Of a stretch of DNA of 64,000 nucleotides, positions 44,636 through 59,483 are shown piece after piece. This DNA is from Chara braunii (Eukaryota; Streptophyta; Charophyceae; Charales; Characeae). Under the pieces are notes generated by a model. The model worked only from the letters and a program-made list of their open reading frames with translations. It was not told the DNA's origin and did not search any database. The stretch's first letter is position 1. Every line of letters begins with the position of its first letter. The stretch is taken from NCBI GenBank assembly GCA_003427395.1, contig BFEA01000007.1, positions 1,262,677-1,326,676 of the forward strand. Reading direction: 5' to 3'. The position numbers were made by a program, and so were the translations under genes.

Positions 44636-44731
44636 TTGCCAGAGATTATGAAGCGTTTTTTTTTATCTTTTTCTTTGTTCTGTTTTTTTTTTTTTTTTTT
44701 ACGCAATAGAAAACAATAGTGCCCCCCAACA

Positions 44732-44776
44732 AAATATGGGCGTGTAGGGTTTTTTTAGTCCTACACGCCCATATTT
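44732..44776. repeat. Perfect hairpin, 17-bp arms
   Basis: AAATATGGGCGTGTAGG (44732-44748) pairs with CCTACACGCCCATATTT (44760-44776) across an 11-base T-rich loop. Confidence 0.9.
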
Positions 44777-44908
44777 AATTTTTTTTTCATGCGTTAGAAA
44801 AAAAAAAAAAATCCTGCAACAAACTCGGCTGGTCGGCCGTGGCCGAACCTGGCCAATTCAGCCGTCGACCGATTTCCCCCCCCGGCCGCGGCCGGGCGTG
44901 CAACATAG

Positions 44909-45726
44909 TCGTAGGGGACCGCGGGAAGTACAGCTGGAGTGATTGGCTAGAGCGGCGAAGGGACGACAAGACCACGTCCGCCTCGACTGTATACGGAGAC
45001 GGGTGTGAGTGTGTGTAATCTTAGGTCAGCGATAGGCTGGAATGAATGACTTTAGCAACGCGCCTCATCAAGTCAAAACTAAGGCAGTCTATTATCTTGT
45101 CGGCTGCATCTATGATATTGTCGATAGTCAACTCCTTTTTGGCGGTTGCATGATTGTTTTGTGGAGTTCGACCCAGTGTGGCCGGATTTTATTTCGGTCT
45201 TGTGTTATTGGATGTATCAAGTGATGGTTTTGATCCTTTAGTTGTCATTTCGGATTGAATATTTATTTCTATCACTACGGTCGATCTTTTGATATAATTA
45301 TATATGATGTTTTGATTTATTTTTTTACGGTGTGTCTAAGAGACTAGGATTGAGTTGTGGGTTTCATGTTTGGTTAAGACCGTCCTAGTCGACCGACGTT
45401 TGCTCCACATCTAGGAGATCAGCACTCTAGGAACGAACGACGTCCGGGTTTGCTTGGCATTAACTAAGTGTATCTATACTACAGCGAACGAGCAAATGCC
45501 CTCGGCTAGTCTGCCTTTGCAATTGCATTTAAAAACTTTCGCATATGGGTCAGTAGCTCGCTAGGGATACGCCCCTAAAGGTGGTGACAACCCCTTAGGG
45601 AAGGAAAGCTTATGCCCTGCGGGAACCTATCCTGTCGTAGGGGACCGCAGAAAGTACAATTGGCGCACCCGGCTAGCGTGGCGAAGGGTCGAAGGGACCT
45701 CGTCCGCCTCGGCGGTTCGCAGGGGT
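44909..45726 (+). repeat. Third copy of the arm-end repeat unit
   Basis: Matches 49378-50100 (same orientation) and 40360-41060 (inverted): GGAGACGGGTGTGAG, CAACGCGCCTCATCAAGTCAAAA, TTTTGATATAATTATATATG, and GCCCCTAAAGGTGGTGACAACC..GTCGTAGGGGACC in the same order. The GTCGTAGGGGACCGC segment occurs at both its start (44908) and end (45634), so the unit is partly tandem. Non-coding. Confidence 0.75.
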
Positions 45727-45880
45727 CATGCTCACGTGCGCGAAGATGACACGTATAAATCGAGAAATGATCAAAGTTTTTTTTTTTTTTTCTCTCTTCA
45801 ATCCTGATTGGGATCAAACTCGTGTTTGTGTTTTGGCAGATCGTGATGTGATATGAGAGGAAGAAGTTGTTGGTTTGCCA
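45727..45880 (+). ncRNA. U6 snRNA 3'-half chimera, copy 1
   Basis: 45727-45776 matches the 3' half of U6 snRNA: GCGCGAAGATGACACGTATAA and AATCGAGAAATGATCAAA, versus canonical GCGCAAGGATGACACGCA and AAATCGAGAAATGGTCCAAA. A T run follows. Then comes a tail (ATCCTGATTGGGATCAAACTC, CGTGTTTGTG, TTTTGGCAGATCGTGATGTGA) that also follows the second copy (50398-50548, opposite strand). The 5' half of U6, including the start and GATTAGCATGG, is absent, so it cannot be a working U6. Confidence 0.75.
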
Positions 45881-46036
45881 ATGGAAAATAATAAAAAAAT
45901 AAAGAAGAAAAAAAAAAAACTAAAAAACTAAGTACAGCGCCATGTAACGCTTTCCGAAGTGACTGGGGGGCTTTTCAGCCCCACTACACCAAACAGTCGC
46001 CCGTGAAAACGGACAACCATTTTTTTTTCAGAGGAA

Positions 46037-46076
<40 letters not shown>

Positions 46077-46256
46077 TTTTTTTTTTTTTTTTTTTAATTT
46101 TTTTTTTTATTTTTTTTTTGGTTTTTTTTTTTTTTTTTTTTTTTTAATTTTCTTTTAGTTTTTTCTTTTAATTTTTTTTTTTAGTTTTTGTTTAGGTTTT
46201 TTTTTTTTCTTTTCTTCTTTTTTGTTAGTACCCGGTCATTTCGAATGAACGATCAT
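45881..46256. other. T-rich low-complexity DNA
   Basis: From 46021 to 46220 the sequence is almost entirely T with scattered A, G and C. No gene. Confidence 0.7.
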
Positions 46257-46367
46257 ATGGGTCTCGCTCCACTACTCTCGAAATGTGCAAAACGAGAGTG
46301 AATCGTCCGCTAGAACCTGAAAAGATACACCGCCATGATTTTTTCTTTTGTGCATGTCGAGAATAGC
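46257..46367 (+). repeat. Dispersed repeat, copy 2 (partner at 25233-25345)
   Basis: Shares CTCCACTACTCTC, CAAAACGAGAGTGAAT and TTTTGTGCATGTCGA blocks, in order, with the earlier copy. Confidence 0.6.
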
Positions 46368-46553
46368 GGAGCGAGGCCCTATGGTCGTGCCAGACTGTTT
46401 CCTCGGACTTTCATCGACTCATCAGAGGGTTGTGCCCCGGCAGTCCATCTGCGGATGGACACACACATTAGATGCACCTGCCGCGCTATGCAGCTGCATT
46501 CGGGTGGTTTTCTGTTGCAAAGGTTGGGCGAGTTGTTTTTTGGTGGACGAAGT

Positions 46554-50190
<3,637 letters not shown>

Positions 50191-50264
50191 AAAGGCGGGA
50201 GCCGATGCGCTTGAAAGGTGGCGTCATTGCCGGGCTGTTGATCGAGCAACACCCCGCTACACTC

Positions 50265-50375
50265 ACATTAAAAGAAAATGTCAGCATCATGCGGGAAACG
50301 CCGGTGACACATCCCCTTAAAAAAAACCGCCGCGGAATCAAAATTTTGGCAGCATAACCCTTGGAAAATGTCGCA
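50265..50375 (+). repeat. Additional copy of the AATCAAAATTTTGGCAGCAT segment
   Basis: The CTCACATTAAAAGAAAATG...CGGAATCAAAATTTTGGCAGCATAACCC stretch also occurs at 42545-42665 (same strand) and 47725-47860 (opposite strand). It lies just outside arm B, so this segment exists three times. Confidence 0.7.
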
Positions 50376-50397
50376 TTTTTTTTTTTTTTCCCCATTA

Positions 50398-50548
50398 GCA
50401 AGCCAATGACTTCTTCCTATCATGTCACATCACGATCTGCCAAAACACAGACACGAGTTCGATCCCATTCAGGATCAAAGAAAAAAAGAAAAAAAAAACC
50501 TTTGATATTTTCTCGATTTATGCGTATCATCCTCGCAAAGGGGTCATT
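50398..50548 (-). ncRNA. U6 snRNA 3'-half chimera, copy 2
   Basis: Minus strand: ATGACCCCTTTGCGAGGATG, ATACGCATAAATCGAGAAAA (U6 3' half, 50499-50548), a T-rich run, then GATCCTGAATGGGATCGAACTCGTGTCTGTG-type tail and TTTTGGCAGATCGTGATGTGACAT as in copy 1. On the opposite strand, GAGTTCGATCCC in the tail resembles a Pol III B box. The shared junction in two copies argues for a repeated family rather than one accident. Confidence 0.75.
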
Positions 50549-52120
50549 GTCACCTATGCGACCGATCCTGGTCGCGCGATCTTCAAGATCGGGCAGTCGA
50601 AATCGACCTCACCCCTTCAGAAAGGGAATCTCCAAAAGGAGCTAGCCCAGTAGATTGAGTGCGGTCGGCCTTGATCCCTGTATCTGTTGGGCGAAAGTCT
50701 GACATCGTAACCTATTGGACTAGCTCCTATCACAATAGTGATAGGAGCAGCTCTTCTATAGGAAGAGCTTGCCCAATCATTTTTCCCCCATGTCGTCGCT
50801 TTGTAGGCCCTGCCTGCTAGTGGCCCTGCTGCCTCGCCTGCTTGAGGCTTTGCAGGCCCTGCTTGTTGACCCTGCCCCATCGGTTAACCGCGAGTATCAA
50901 TCGTGGAAGTCTTCAGCCCTTAACAAAGCAGGCTGCTAGGTCTCTCAGCCACCGACGTGGTCTTAACCCCCGTATGATGGTCCCTAGTAGCCTCGTAGAC
51001 TCTGAATTGCGCGGCTTAGCAGCTACGCGTCTTCATTTTACTGGAATAAGTTCGGGTTCAATATCCTCAATGCCCGCGCCTCCCTCTTTTTAGCCTACTT
51101 AGGCCCTAAATCGCGCGGTTGCGACATTATTTTAGGTGGGGTAGGTCTAGCTTTGCCATTTCTGTGTTCACGTGACTTTGCGGACTTGACAGAAACGAAA
51201 CATTACCAGTAATATCGTTACTCTTGAACGCCACAGGCGTTCGAACTAAAGTTCAAAACTTTTAATCCCTCAATCATAGGTTTAGTCTGAATGAACTTTT
51301 GGCAAACATCAGTCTCATTAAGTCATTCAATTCAATGAAAGAGTCGGGCAGCGTCCGACGTTTTAAATCCCCAACAAATACCCTTGTAAGGGTATTTGCC
51401 CCGACAGCGAGATTGGACTTTCCTTTGGTCCACGCAGGCTTGGCACCCTGCTGTACAATAGAGTACTACCGGCCTGTGGCCGTGGTAGCCGTCGGCCTTG
51501 CCCAGGGACGTAAACGAAGAGGGACCGGCGGTCTTTTCTACTGCATGTCGAGTTCCCTCTAGTCGAGTTATGGGATGTGTGCACTGAACTATGGTCCTCA
51601 TCAAGTAAAAAGTAAAAGGACGAAAAAGAAAAGAGAAGTAGAAAAAGAATGAGGAGGAACGGCGCGGCTATCGGGGTTCCAATCTAAGTAGCCACTTTGA
51701 CGCGACGTTATGTTTCCTTCTCTTTATTTTTTTATTACTATCACTATTAGTTTTGTCTTTTTTTTAATTTTGCTCCCCTTTTCGGTTACTTCGCAGGGGA
51801 ACGAATGGTTCTTTTTTTTTTTGAACCGTGATCACGAGCAAACAGCTTAGACTGGTCGGACCTTTCACGTCTTATTTACTGTGGGCATGATCTGCTTAGC
51901 GCCATGTTGTAAGTCTCCAAAAGGGAGCACCCACAACCGCTTGGGTAGGAGGCTTATCACCCCCGTGGAAGGTCATTTACCCCCTCCTTGACATCGAACA
52001 CGGGTACCCATCAAGGGTAGTTCGATGACCTCCTTTGAAAGGAGGAAGACATCAATCGTGATCCCGTTATGGGACCACATCGTGTGGTGAGTTAGAATCT
52101 TATCAGACAAAGTTGAAAGG
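50549..52120. other. No gene seen; hairpins at 50723 and palindrome at 51379
   Basis: Contains two adjacent hairpins (50723-50769) and the CAAATACCCTTG palindrome shared with 11512. Scattered frames under 95 codons lack features. Confidence 0.35.
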
Positions 52121-52750
52121 TTGTGGGCTCCGACTGTATGTATTATTTTACTATTGTTAGTATATACTTTTAATTCGTCAGCAATTCGGAAAGCTCGGAG
52201 TTCCTTCGTTCAAAACGCAGGGACCGCAACACTTGTTAATCCTGTAAAGGCCAACTGCTATTGGTTAATGGGTGGGTACAAACTCGTACAACCGTTGCAC
52301 TATTTTGTGAGTCGGAATAGTAGTACACGGGGTCGGGGCTCTCGGGTTTCGACTATCCGAGCCGAGTTATCCAACTCTTTGCGCTTGCCATGTGAGTAGA
52401 AGAGTGGGAAGTTGTTAGTTGCTTTAAACTTTGGCTATTGCGAGAGAGTGCTTATGGCGTGCCAAAAGGGTTTAGAGGACTACAAACCAGATTGTTGGAG
52501 ACTCTTGGTGCGATGGGCGTTAAGATTGGGGGAAGGTCCGTGGATCACAACAATCCTGAATTTTGACGGGGAGGATGATATGCTGAAGATTAATGTCAAA
52601 GGGGGTAGAGAGGTAGAGATGCGGGAGGATCAAAAGTTGCAGGCAGCGATCACCGAGGCGCCCGTATTGAAGTCATGGTTGCCTACCATGAGACAGAGAC
52701 TTCCACGAGTACCACGGAGCGTGAGCAACAGCGCCGGGATCGCAATTTAG
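52121..52750 (+). pseudogene. Two-part ORF broken by one TAG, family unknown
   Basis: The frame at 52121-52399 begins near a hydrophobic stretch (CIILLLLVYTF, signal-anchor-like). It ends in a TAG, and the same frame continues from 52400 to a TAG at 52748-52750 with coding-like content (YCERVLMACQKGLEDY, WALRLGEGPWITTILNFDGEDD). The initial start is GTG. One stop in a 210-codon frame suggests a decayed gene or retroelement part. I recognise no domain. Confidence 0.3.
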
Positions 52751-55700
52751 AGGCTTAGAGCGAGGCCAACGACTTGGAAACATAGTCCTGGCATGGACTG
52801 GAACAGTGGCGACGAGACCACTCGCCAACGGAGTCTGTGGAGGACGGAGGCTAGCTCTCAGCGACGAAGAGGCTGACTCGTAAGACAGTTACGAAGGACG
52901 AAGATAGAGTGATAGGGAAACGTGAGCACTAGCAACCCTGACAAGAGGCTTTTCATCTGAACAGTAAGTGGGAGTGCATGAACGATGTCACATGAGTTAT
53001 CTCCCCACTTCATTGAACGCCATGCGTGGCTCTAAGCTCTTTGTAGCTATGACGGGTCTTCCTAGTTAAGGATCACCTACCCTGCTAAGAAAAAAAAAAA
53101 AAATTGAAACCACAAGGTGGTTACTAACGCAAAGAGTGAGAGTGGCAAGGGCGGTCAGAGAGAGATGGCTAGGAGGTACCGTGTGTGGTAAGCATGCGTG
53201 AAGTCTGACTTCGTATGTGCAAGTGTGAATTCCAAAATCGACAGACATGCAATCTGATTGACGGCATATGATTTCATGTAGAGGTGCAAGGAACTTTTCC
53301 GAGAGTCTACTTTCAGAGAGAGAGACCCACTATACTTGTTGCGTTTTGATCTCACATCTGCGATGATGAGAAGGGAAAAGTCAGTGTATGGGTACCAATA
53401 ATCGAACCTATGTGAGACGCTACCTCGTTTACATGAGAAAATCAGTACTCAAGGTGCGGCGCCTTGTGAGGCGCTTGATATTCACATACTACTTTGTTGT
53501 CAATTGTTTCTCTCTGAGTATGTTTCTGCAGAGCACTGTCTTCATGTGTTAGAGACGAGGGCGCCTCTTGCTGTTGATGGCGACAGGTTTCCTCTTATGA
53601 CTCTCGTCGACTGCCATTGCGAGTAGTCCATGTTATAACGAAACAAGGTTACAACATTCATCTAGAGAGAAACATGTGACTATTCTCTTAAGCGAGTAGA
53701 GCTCGACTTCCTAGAAAGTGTCTTCAGATAGTCTTGGGTGGCACGGTACTATTCCAAGGTTGACACCAACTGTCACACGCAAGCCAGGAGAAGAGGGGTT
53801 GACGATGAATAAATGTGCCATGGTTTGACAAAATGAGAGAGTGAGAAAGAGAGTATGAGACATCACCTAATTTTCAAAGCAACTTGTGCTACTGTAATAA
53901 TGACCTAACTAAGAGACTGCGACCAAAGTGTGGTTGTGAATGAAGCGAGTATAACCGTGAATACTGATTGAAACACGTTCTCTTTCAAATGTATGAATCT
54001 TGGACATACGAGGAGGTTGATGTTTCTAGCGTTTCACGTACCTTTATACTTTCAGCTCTAATCAAGATAATTGTTTTGTTCTCTTTCAAATGTATGAATC
54101 TTGGACATACGAGGAGGTTGATGTTTCTAGCGTTTCACGTACCTTTATACTTTCAGCTCTAATCACGATAATTGTTTTGTACAGAGGACAAGAGAGGAGC
54201 AGTGTGATCTGCTCCATTGCACTTCTAATATTTTCTCGAAACTGCATTAGCTCGATGATTGCCTTGGTTAAACGAAAGTACACAAATGGTCTCTATTCTT
54301 CAGCCTCTCCCACGATTATTGGCTAACAATGCTTGCTAACTTGCATAGGCAATATGAAACTCACTATCGACGATAATAAAAAAAAAACGAGATCAGGAAT
54401 TATGTGAGCTTATGTTCCTTTCTCTTCTCTCTTCCTCTCTTTCGCAAGTAGTGTTAATCATCATAACTGTTTTCTTTTGAGTTGATAAAACCTTTAATCA
54501 GGTAATCATCAATAAAAGCATTAGCAATTAATGATTTATTCTCTGATTTCATGAGAGTGATTATGAGACTCTGAACTTTTAAAGTTTACTATCTGATGCC
54601 AAGTAGCTACCAAACTGGATGCTTAACTCGACTGAGTTAAGCCATCAATTACCGGATATCGAGATCTTATGTTTTACCTTTCTTATGATGTATTTCTATG
54701 AATTTTAGTAGTCAAGCGTTGCATGAGAGTTTGTAAATGCAGGAGTCTTAAATAACTCTGGGCTTAGTCGGCAACAATGAACTTGAATTCGTATGCGAGC
54801 GCCAAGCTCATGAAACATTGACAGAGCCGCAGCTTCATAAAACCCGAATGATCATCTGCATTATTTTAATGAGGGGAAAATCTTGCAGTTGTTGTAAAAT
54901 TGAAAAACTTACTTTGGTGGGAAGTGTCGCCCTTGCGAACGCTCACTTAATAACTGATGAGTAAACGAGGAATCATTCCAAGAAATATAGCGTATCTCAT
55001 GGCTAAGTTCCTTCTTGAAGGGGATTGAATAAATATTTTTTCAAGAAATGTCTTAGAAGTTTGACAATATTACAAATAAGTCATATGCTTTGATGCTGAT
55101 CTTGTAAATATCCCTGAAGATTTGGATTATTGCAAGCAAGTCTCTTATTAATATGACATATTTCCTTGTATGTCTAACAAACGTTTGTCTGAGTGATAAT
55201 GAAGTTCGTGATGACTGGACACTATACCACTTAATCCTCTGTACACGTAGGGTCTTATACATTATATTGCTCCGAGTGAAATCCAATGGTCTTAAATCCA
55301 ACTCATTCTCAGTAGTTGGTTTTATTGTCCCATGTTCACCAACTTTGAATTTTGATTTCTCCTGGAGGGGTACCCGTATGTTATCAGTAAGGTCAACTCA
55401 GTATATGAACAAACCTATGTTCTGTTATACTCTTTGAGGAAAATGAACAAGGATTCCATTGTTGCACTCATTCTGTATTCAAAAATAAAGTTGCGCTCCG
55501 AAAGATGAACCGTACCAAGTGATACATGAACGAGAGTTATGCTCAGTAGTGTGTAGCCTGCATACAGACAAGGGTAGTGCTTAACAATATCTCATGTTGT
55601 ATGGCGACGGGGACGTACTCAAGTCTACTCGCTGATTATCTGTGCGCTCAATCTAACTAGAACCTGGATTTAAAGTCTCTTCACAGAAAACAGGCACGAA

Positions 55701-57341
55701 ATCTGGACTGTTGTACTTTTAAAGAAGTGGGCTCTAGTGTGGTGCACAATTATGAGCAACACGAAAACTCTTGCTCGTTGATGTGATTCACAAGACCTAA
55801 GATAACTGAAGTTTTCTGAGCTTGAACTTAGGTCAACACATCCCGACAAGCGATACAGACATTGGCTAAGATTGAAGAGCTCTGCTGAGTCTGATGGGGA
55901 CTAGACTCAAAGCTTTTGTTCGAACGGGCTCGGTGAAGAGAACTTGTCGACTGTTGCCAGCAGAGGAGTAATTTTTTCTTTATTGATTTAGAATTAAGTT
56001 TGGAGATCAAGAACAGAGGAACTACCTAATTCTAACCCGGATCCTCTAATTCAGACCAATGATGAACCTGAAGCAAGTGAACTAGATCTTGAAACTGTGC
56101 TTGAAAGCTAATTCCAGAATGTGACAGCGCATCAAACCTCGACCGATGCCGTATGTGAATGAACTCTACACAACCTTGATCCTACTGGTAAGATATGCAA
56201 GAAACAATTTGTTGAAAGTTCCAATAACTAATTGCTTATTGAGAGCCTTACTGCGAGTTTATGTCAAAGGCTGCATGAGTGAGTTTTTTTGCTGAGGAGC
56301 AATCATTAGGTCTTTAGCTGAGAAATTTAGTGGTAAAGCTCAATGGGAAAATTCCAACAATAATCTCTAACAATAGACAATATGAATCCAACATCATCTT
56401 CAACTGTATTTTGAAATTGCCAGAGAGCAAGTTGAACTCGCGTTCTTCGTACCAACCAATTAAATCAAAGATTATCAGCAGGCAAAGTATGAAAAGAAAT
56501 CATGAACAACACCAACATTCTGGTGATGACCTGCGCACTTTATCGGGAAAAAGAGGAAGGTTGAGAAGAGAAAGTCGTTGAAGACATCTCGTGTCAATGA
56601 GAGAACAAGGACTAGGATTAGTGAAGGACGAGATGTTCATCGAGTATATCTTCTATTTTCACGGACCAGACAAGAAGTTGCAGATCACACTCCCATCCTT
56701 TGAGGTTGTTGATCGAGCAAAGAAGGTTGGCAGTGACCATCAATGAACTTACCCTAACTATCATCTCCTGATCCAGTCTGATCATCTCATCGTAAACGTT
56801 TAACTGATAAGGAATCAGAGTACACTCGAAAATAGATAATTCTACTTAGTAATACAAGAACATTACTTCAATTTCCAGTTTGAGGACAAAGAGAAATGCG
56901 AAAGAAGACCGTCATATGGATAACATGCAAGATACTACGAAAGAAATCACAAGTGGAAAAACACTGAGACAGACTACATTGCATCATTCAAGAATCATAT
57001 GAGAAAGAGAGCATTCAGTACTATCAAGAGACGAACCATAATCGAGTAAACAGTGTATTATCAAAGTGACAGAATCAAAATGGTGAAACAATCAGCGCAA
57101 CCTCATAATTTGAGACAGTCAAGCAGGTCAAAGAGATTATCAAGAATCAACAGTAATTGTTATTCACATTAGTACAGTTCAATTAATCCCAATTAGTGGG
57201 TCAATATTGACCAACCTCAACCAGATTGCTCTTAAGGTTGCTTTCTCGTACCAATATGTCAGCGCAATCGGTAGAAGAAGACTCATTGACTTTGATTGAC
57301 TTCATGTTACAACAGCATGATACGTTAAGGAGAGAGCACAA
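52751..57341. other. AT-richer region without recognisable genes
   Basis: Base composition is visibly more A/T-rich than the flanks, especially from 54 kb on. The few frames over 80 codons (55153-55437, 56330-56581) show no motif. It includes a 100-bp tandem duplication (53978-54177). Confidence 0.4.
53978..54177 (+). repeat. 100-bp tandem duplication
   Basis: 53978-54077 and 54078-54177 differ at one base that I can see (AATCAAG versus AATCACG). Each has GTTCTCTTTCAAATGTATGA and TTCACGTACCTTTATACTTT. Confidence 0.9.
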
Positions 57342-57578
57342 ATGCTTCAAGAAGATGTGAAGCTGATTTTTAGCTTTGGTCCTAAATTGAACACTGACTA
57401 TCCTAAGCCTCCGGTCCTTTTCTACCTCATCGACAGTTCCTACTGGGGTGAACTGGTTGACCTGGCAAAGAGGTACATCTCACCAGCAGAGATTGACTAC
57501 GAGGCAGTGACTGAATCATCAACGTTCCTATATCTCATACAAGGGGTCTTTTTCAGGCCATATCTCCCTACTTCGTAA
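57342..57578 (+). CDS. Small ORF, possible exon of an unrecognised gene
   Basis: A 78-codon frame from an ATG with coding-like composition: KLIFSFGPKLNTDYPKPPVLFYLIDSSYWGELVDLAKRYISPAEIDYEAV. A hydrophobic/aromatic mix with Tyr-Trp stretches is unlike the low-complexity frames nearby. No domain recognised and no neighbours to support it. Confidence 0.25.
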   Translation: MLQEDVKLIFSFGPKLNTDYPKPPVLFYLIDSSYWGELVDLAKRYISPAEIDYEAVTESSTFLYLIQGVFFRPYLPTS

Positions 57579-59049
57579 GAGGAGATCTGTGCTATGTTCG
57601 AGTTCCGAATCTTTGGTCTTGGACGAACATATTCGGAGCTCATGGGCTTTAGGTGCCTCTATATTTCTAAGTCATAATCTCAGGAGGTACATAGACGTGG
57701 CTCAAGGCACACGAGACGCAGGGTCAAATGAGAGATTGATTGATGATAATACTGAAGAGGGATAAATGAAGACTCTTGAAGAGTGTTGGTCATGTTTATA
57801 CATCTATAGTTTTTAAGATTATTATGAGTTCTCAACTTCCCTCATTCATCTTGTCCTTGCCTTGAGTCAGTCGGTCATAATTCGCTTGCATTGACACTGC
57901 TTGAAATTATGTTCTTTGCTGATTTTGATACAGTTCTCAAATTCCTAAATTGGCAAGCTTGATACGTGCATGACATTTATAATTTATTATTTGCATAACC
58001 TTTGTTGTTTTGAATCATAACAAAAGATTCATAAGACTGGGGACCAGGGTAGACCGAAATTGAAGGGTCTCGCTCGAAGCCGGATGCACACACCATGAAG
58101 GGATTTGCTTTAATTAATTTATATTTTTTTGTCAAAATTCTCAAAACCGTGCATGACAGTCTGTTGGCTCTCTGGTCGCCAAAAGTGGTCTAACTAGAAA
58201 AAGTGCGACATCGCACACACACTCACACATATTTTCACAAAAGTACATGCCGACAAGGGACGCTCTGTCCACGTCAGCGGAGAAGGCATGGCTGGAGCAG
58301 TGGAAGGGGGGCGAGCGGGGGGGGGAGGGGGGGGGGGGGATTTGATTTTTTTTATTTATTCATGAAGACCGAGTGCCCATAAATCGTCCACAACGCGCCT
58401 GGCAGGGGGCACACGCTCAAGTTTTTCCTTCTCCCTGTCACGTGGCACTTTTGGACACTTTTGATCGTGCACAGGGAGGATTGAACGAGAGCATTCGAAT
58501 GAGAACGCGCAATGTCATTCAGGGCGTTCCTACGGGAACATAGAATAACTGTGAGAGTTGCCATAACGAGGTTTCCCACCTTACACCTCTAGACCTCTAT
58601 AGGTACAACCATCTCTCAGGCTCGCTAGATCTCGATGGGTACAACCCAAGTTCGCATTCATTTCAACTAAACGCTAATCAGCCATGCCACAATCTGTCAG
58701 TGAGTTCCCACAAGCACTAGTAGGTCTCCCACTACGACCCACAGTTTTGTTGCCTGCTACAAACCATCCCCGACACGCCAAAACCTCAAAGAGATATGGC
58801 AGTAAAGAACAAGCAGTGAATATGTCTTGGAAATGTCTGAGTCCATAGACGACGGGTAACACAATAGAATGGATCTCCTAAGAATAGGGAAAGCAAAGAA
58901 GGGATAAAACCTGCACTAAATAGGACACCAAGCATACTGGTATAATTGTGGATGCACCCAAAGGACGAAGACGATGTCGTTGAAAGAAGAAGCAAAAGAA
59001 GAAGAAGAAGAAGAAGAAGCCAACAAGCTCCCCACACGACAGTGTTATT
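57579..59049. other. No gene seen; GAA-rich stretch at 58984-59019
   Basis: Contains a G-run area (58308-58340) and a GAAGAAGAA stretch. No coding feature. Confidence 0.35.
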
Positions 59050-59483
59050 TAGCAGTCGCCCAGTCCGCTTTCCTCTGCATTCCAACTTCACCAATCAAGC
59101 TGGGAAAAAGGCTAGGTAGTCCGAGCGGATGTCCGGGAACCCCCCAAATGTTTGGGGTTGTTCGGGTGGACCTCTCCCGAAGTGCCCACCCCGGGTCATA
59201 TGACCGGGCCCAACGAAAAGTAGGCTGCAGCCGGTTTTCATGGTTTGGGGGTCCTGGGGTTGGAGGAGGGTTTTCTCTTTTTTTTCCCCTTCTTTTTAAT
59301 GTGTGTCATCATTGCGCAGGGGCCATGCTAATCTTGTCTGTATCGTTCCAATTTTAATATCCCAAAGGGCAGGGAGCAGCTGCCCAGTCCGCTTTCCTCT
59401 GCATTCCCACTTCACCGATCAAGCTGGGTAAAAGGCTAGGTAGTCTAGGCAGATGTCTGGGAACCCCCACCAAATGTTTGGGT
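59050..59483. repeat. About 110-bp direct repeats, 324 bp apart, around a U6 pseudogene
   Basis: 59050-59158 and 59374-59483 share GCCCAGTCCGCTTTCCTCTG, AAGGCTAGGTAGTC and AAATGTTTGGG with few differences. The U6-like sequence lies at the end of the first 324-bp unit. Confidence 0.8.
59292..59376 (-). pseudogene. U6 snRNA pseudogene
   Basis: Minus strand: CCCTTTGGGATATTAAAATTGGA, then ACGATACAGACAAGATTAGC and ATGGCCCCTGCGCAATGATG, then ACACACATTAAAAAG. This follows the whole U6 order, with changes in the 5' stem, GAGAAG to GACAAG, and loss of the AAATCGAGAAATGG end, which is replaced by an A-rich stretch. The ACAGAGA box is mutated, so it is not functional. A-rich DNA after it suggests retroposition. 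Confidence 0.8.

Larger units (their letters stand above)
43728..44908. mobile_element. DNA transposon with GGCCGCGGCC-rich ends and perfect 8-bp TSD
   Basis: Left end CTATGTTACCCCC, right end inverse CTATGTTGCACGCCC. Both are followed by clusters of GGCCGCGGCC/GGCCGAG words. It is flanked exactly by TCGTAGGG (43720-43727 and 44909-44916). The unoccupied version CTGTCGTAGGGGACC is visible in the related repeats at about 45633 and 50011. The interior is simple sequence: A/T runs, ATTGATTG, GGGGGAGGGGTCGCCC and CA runs in two tandem units, a 340-bp gap, and a 17-bp-arm hairpin. It encodes no transposase outside the gap. Confidence 0.85.

Noticed and set aside
45727-45776. Functional U6 gene
   Set aside because: Only the 3' half is present.
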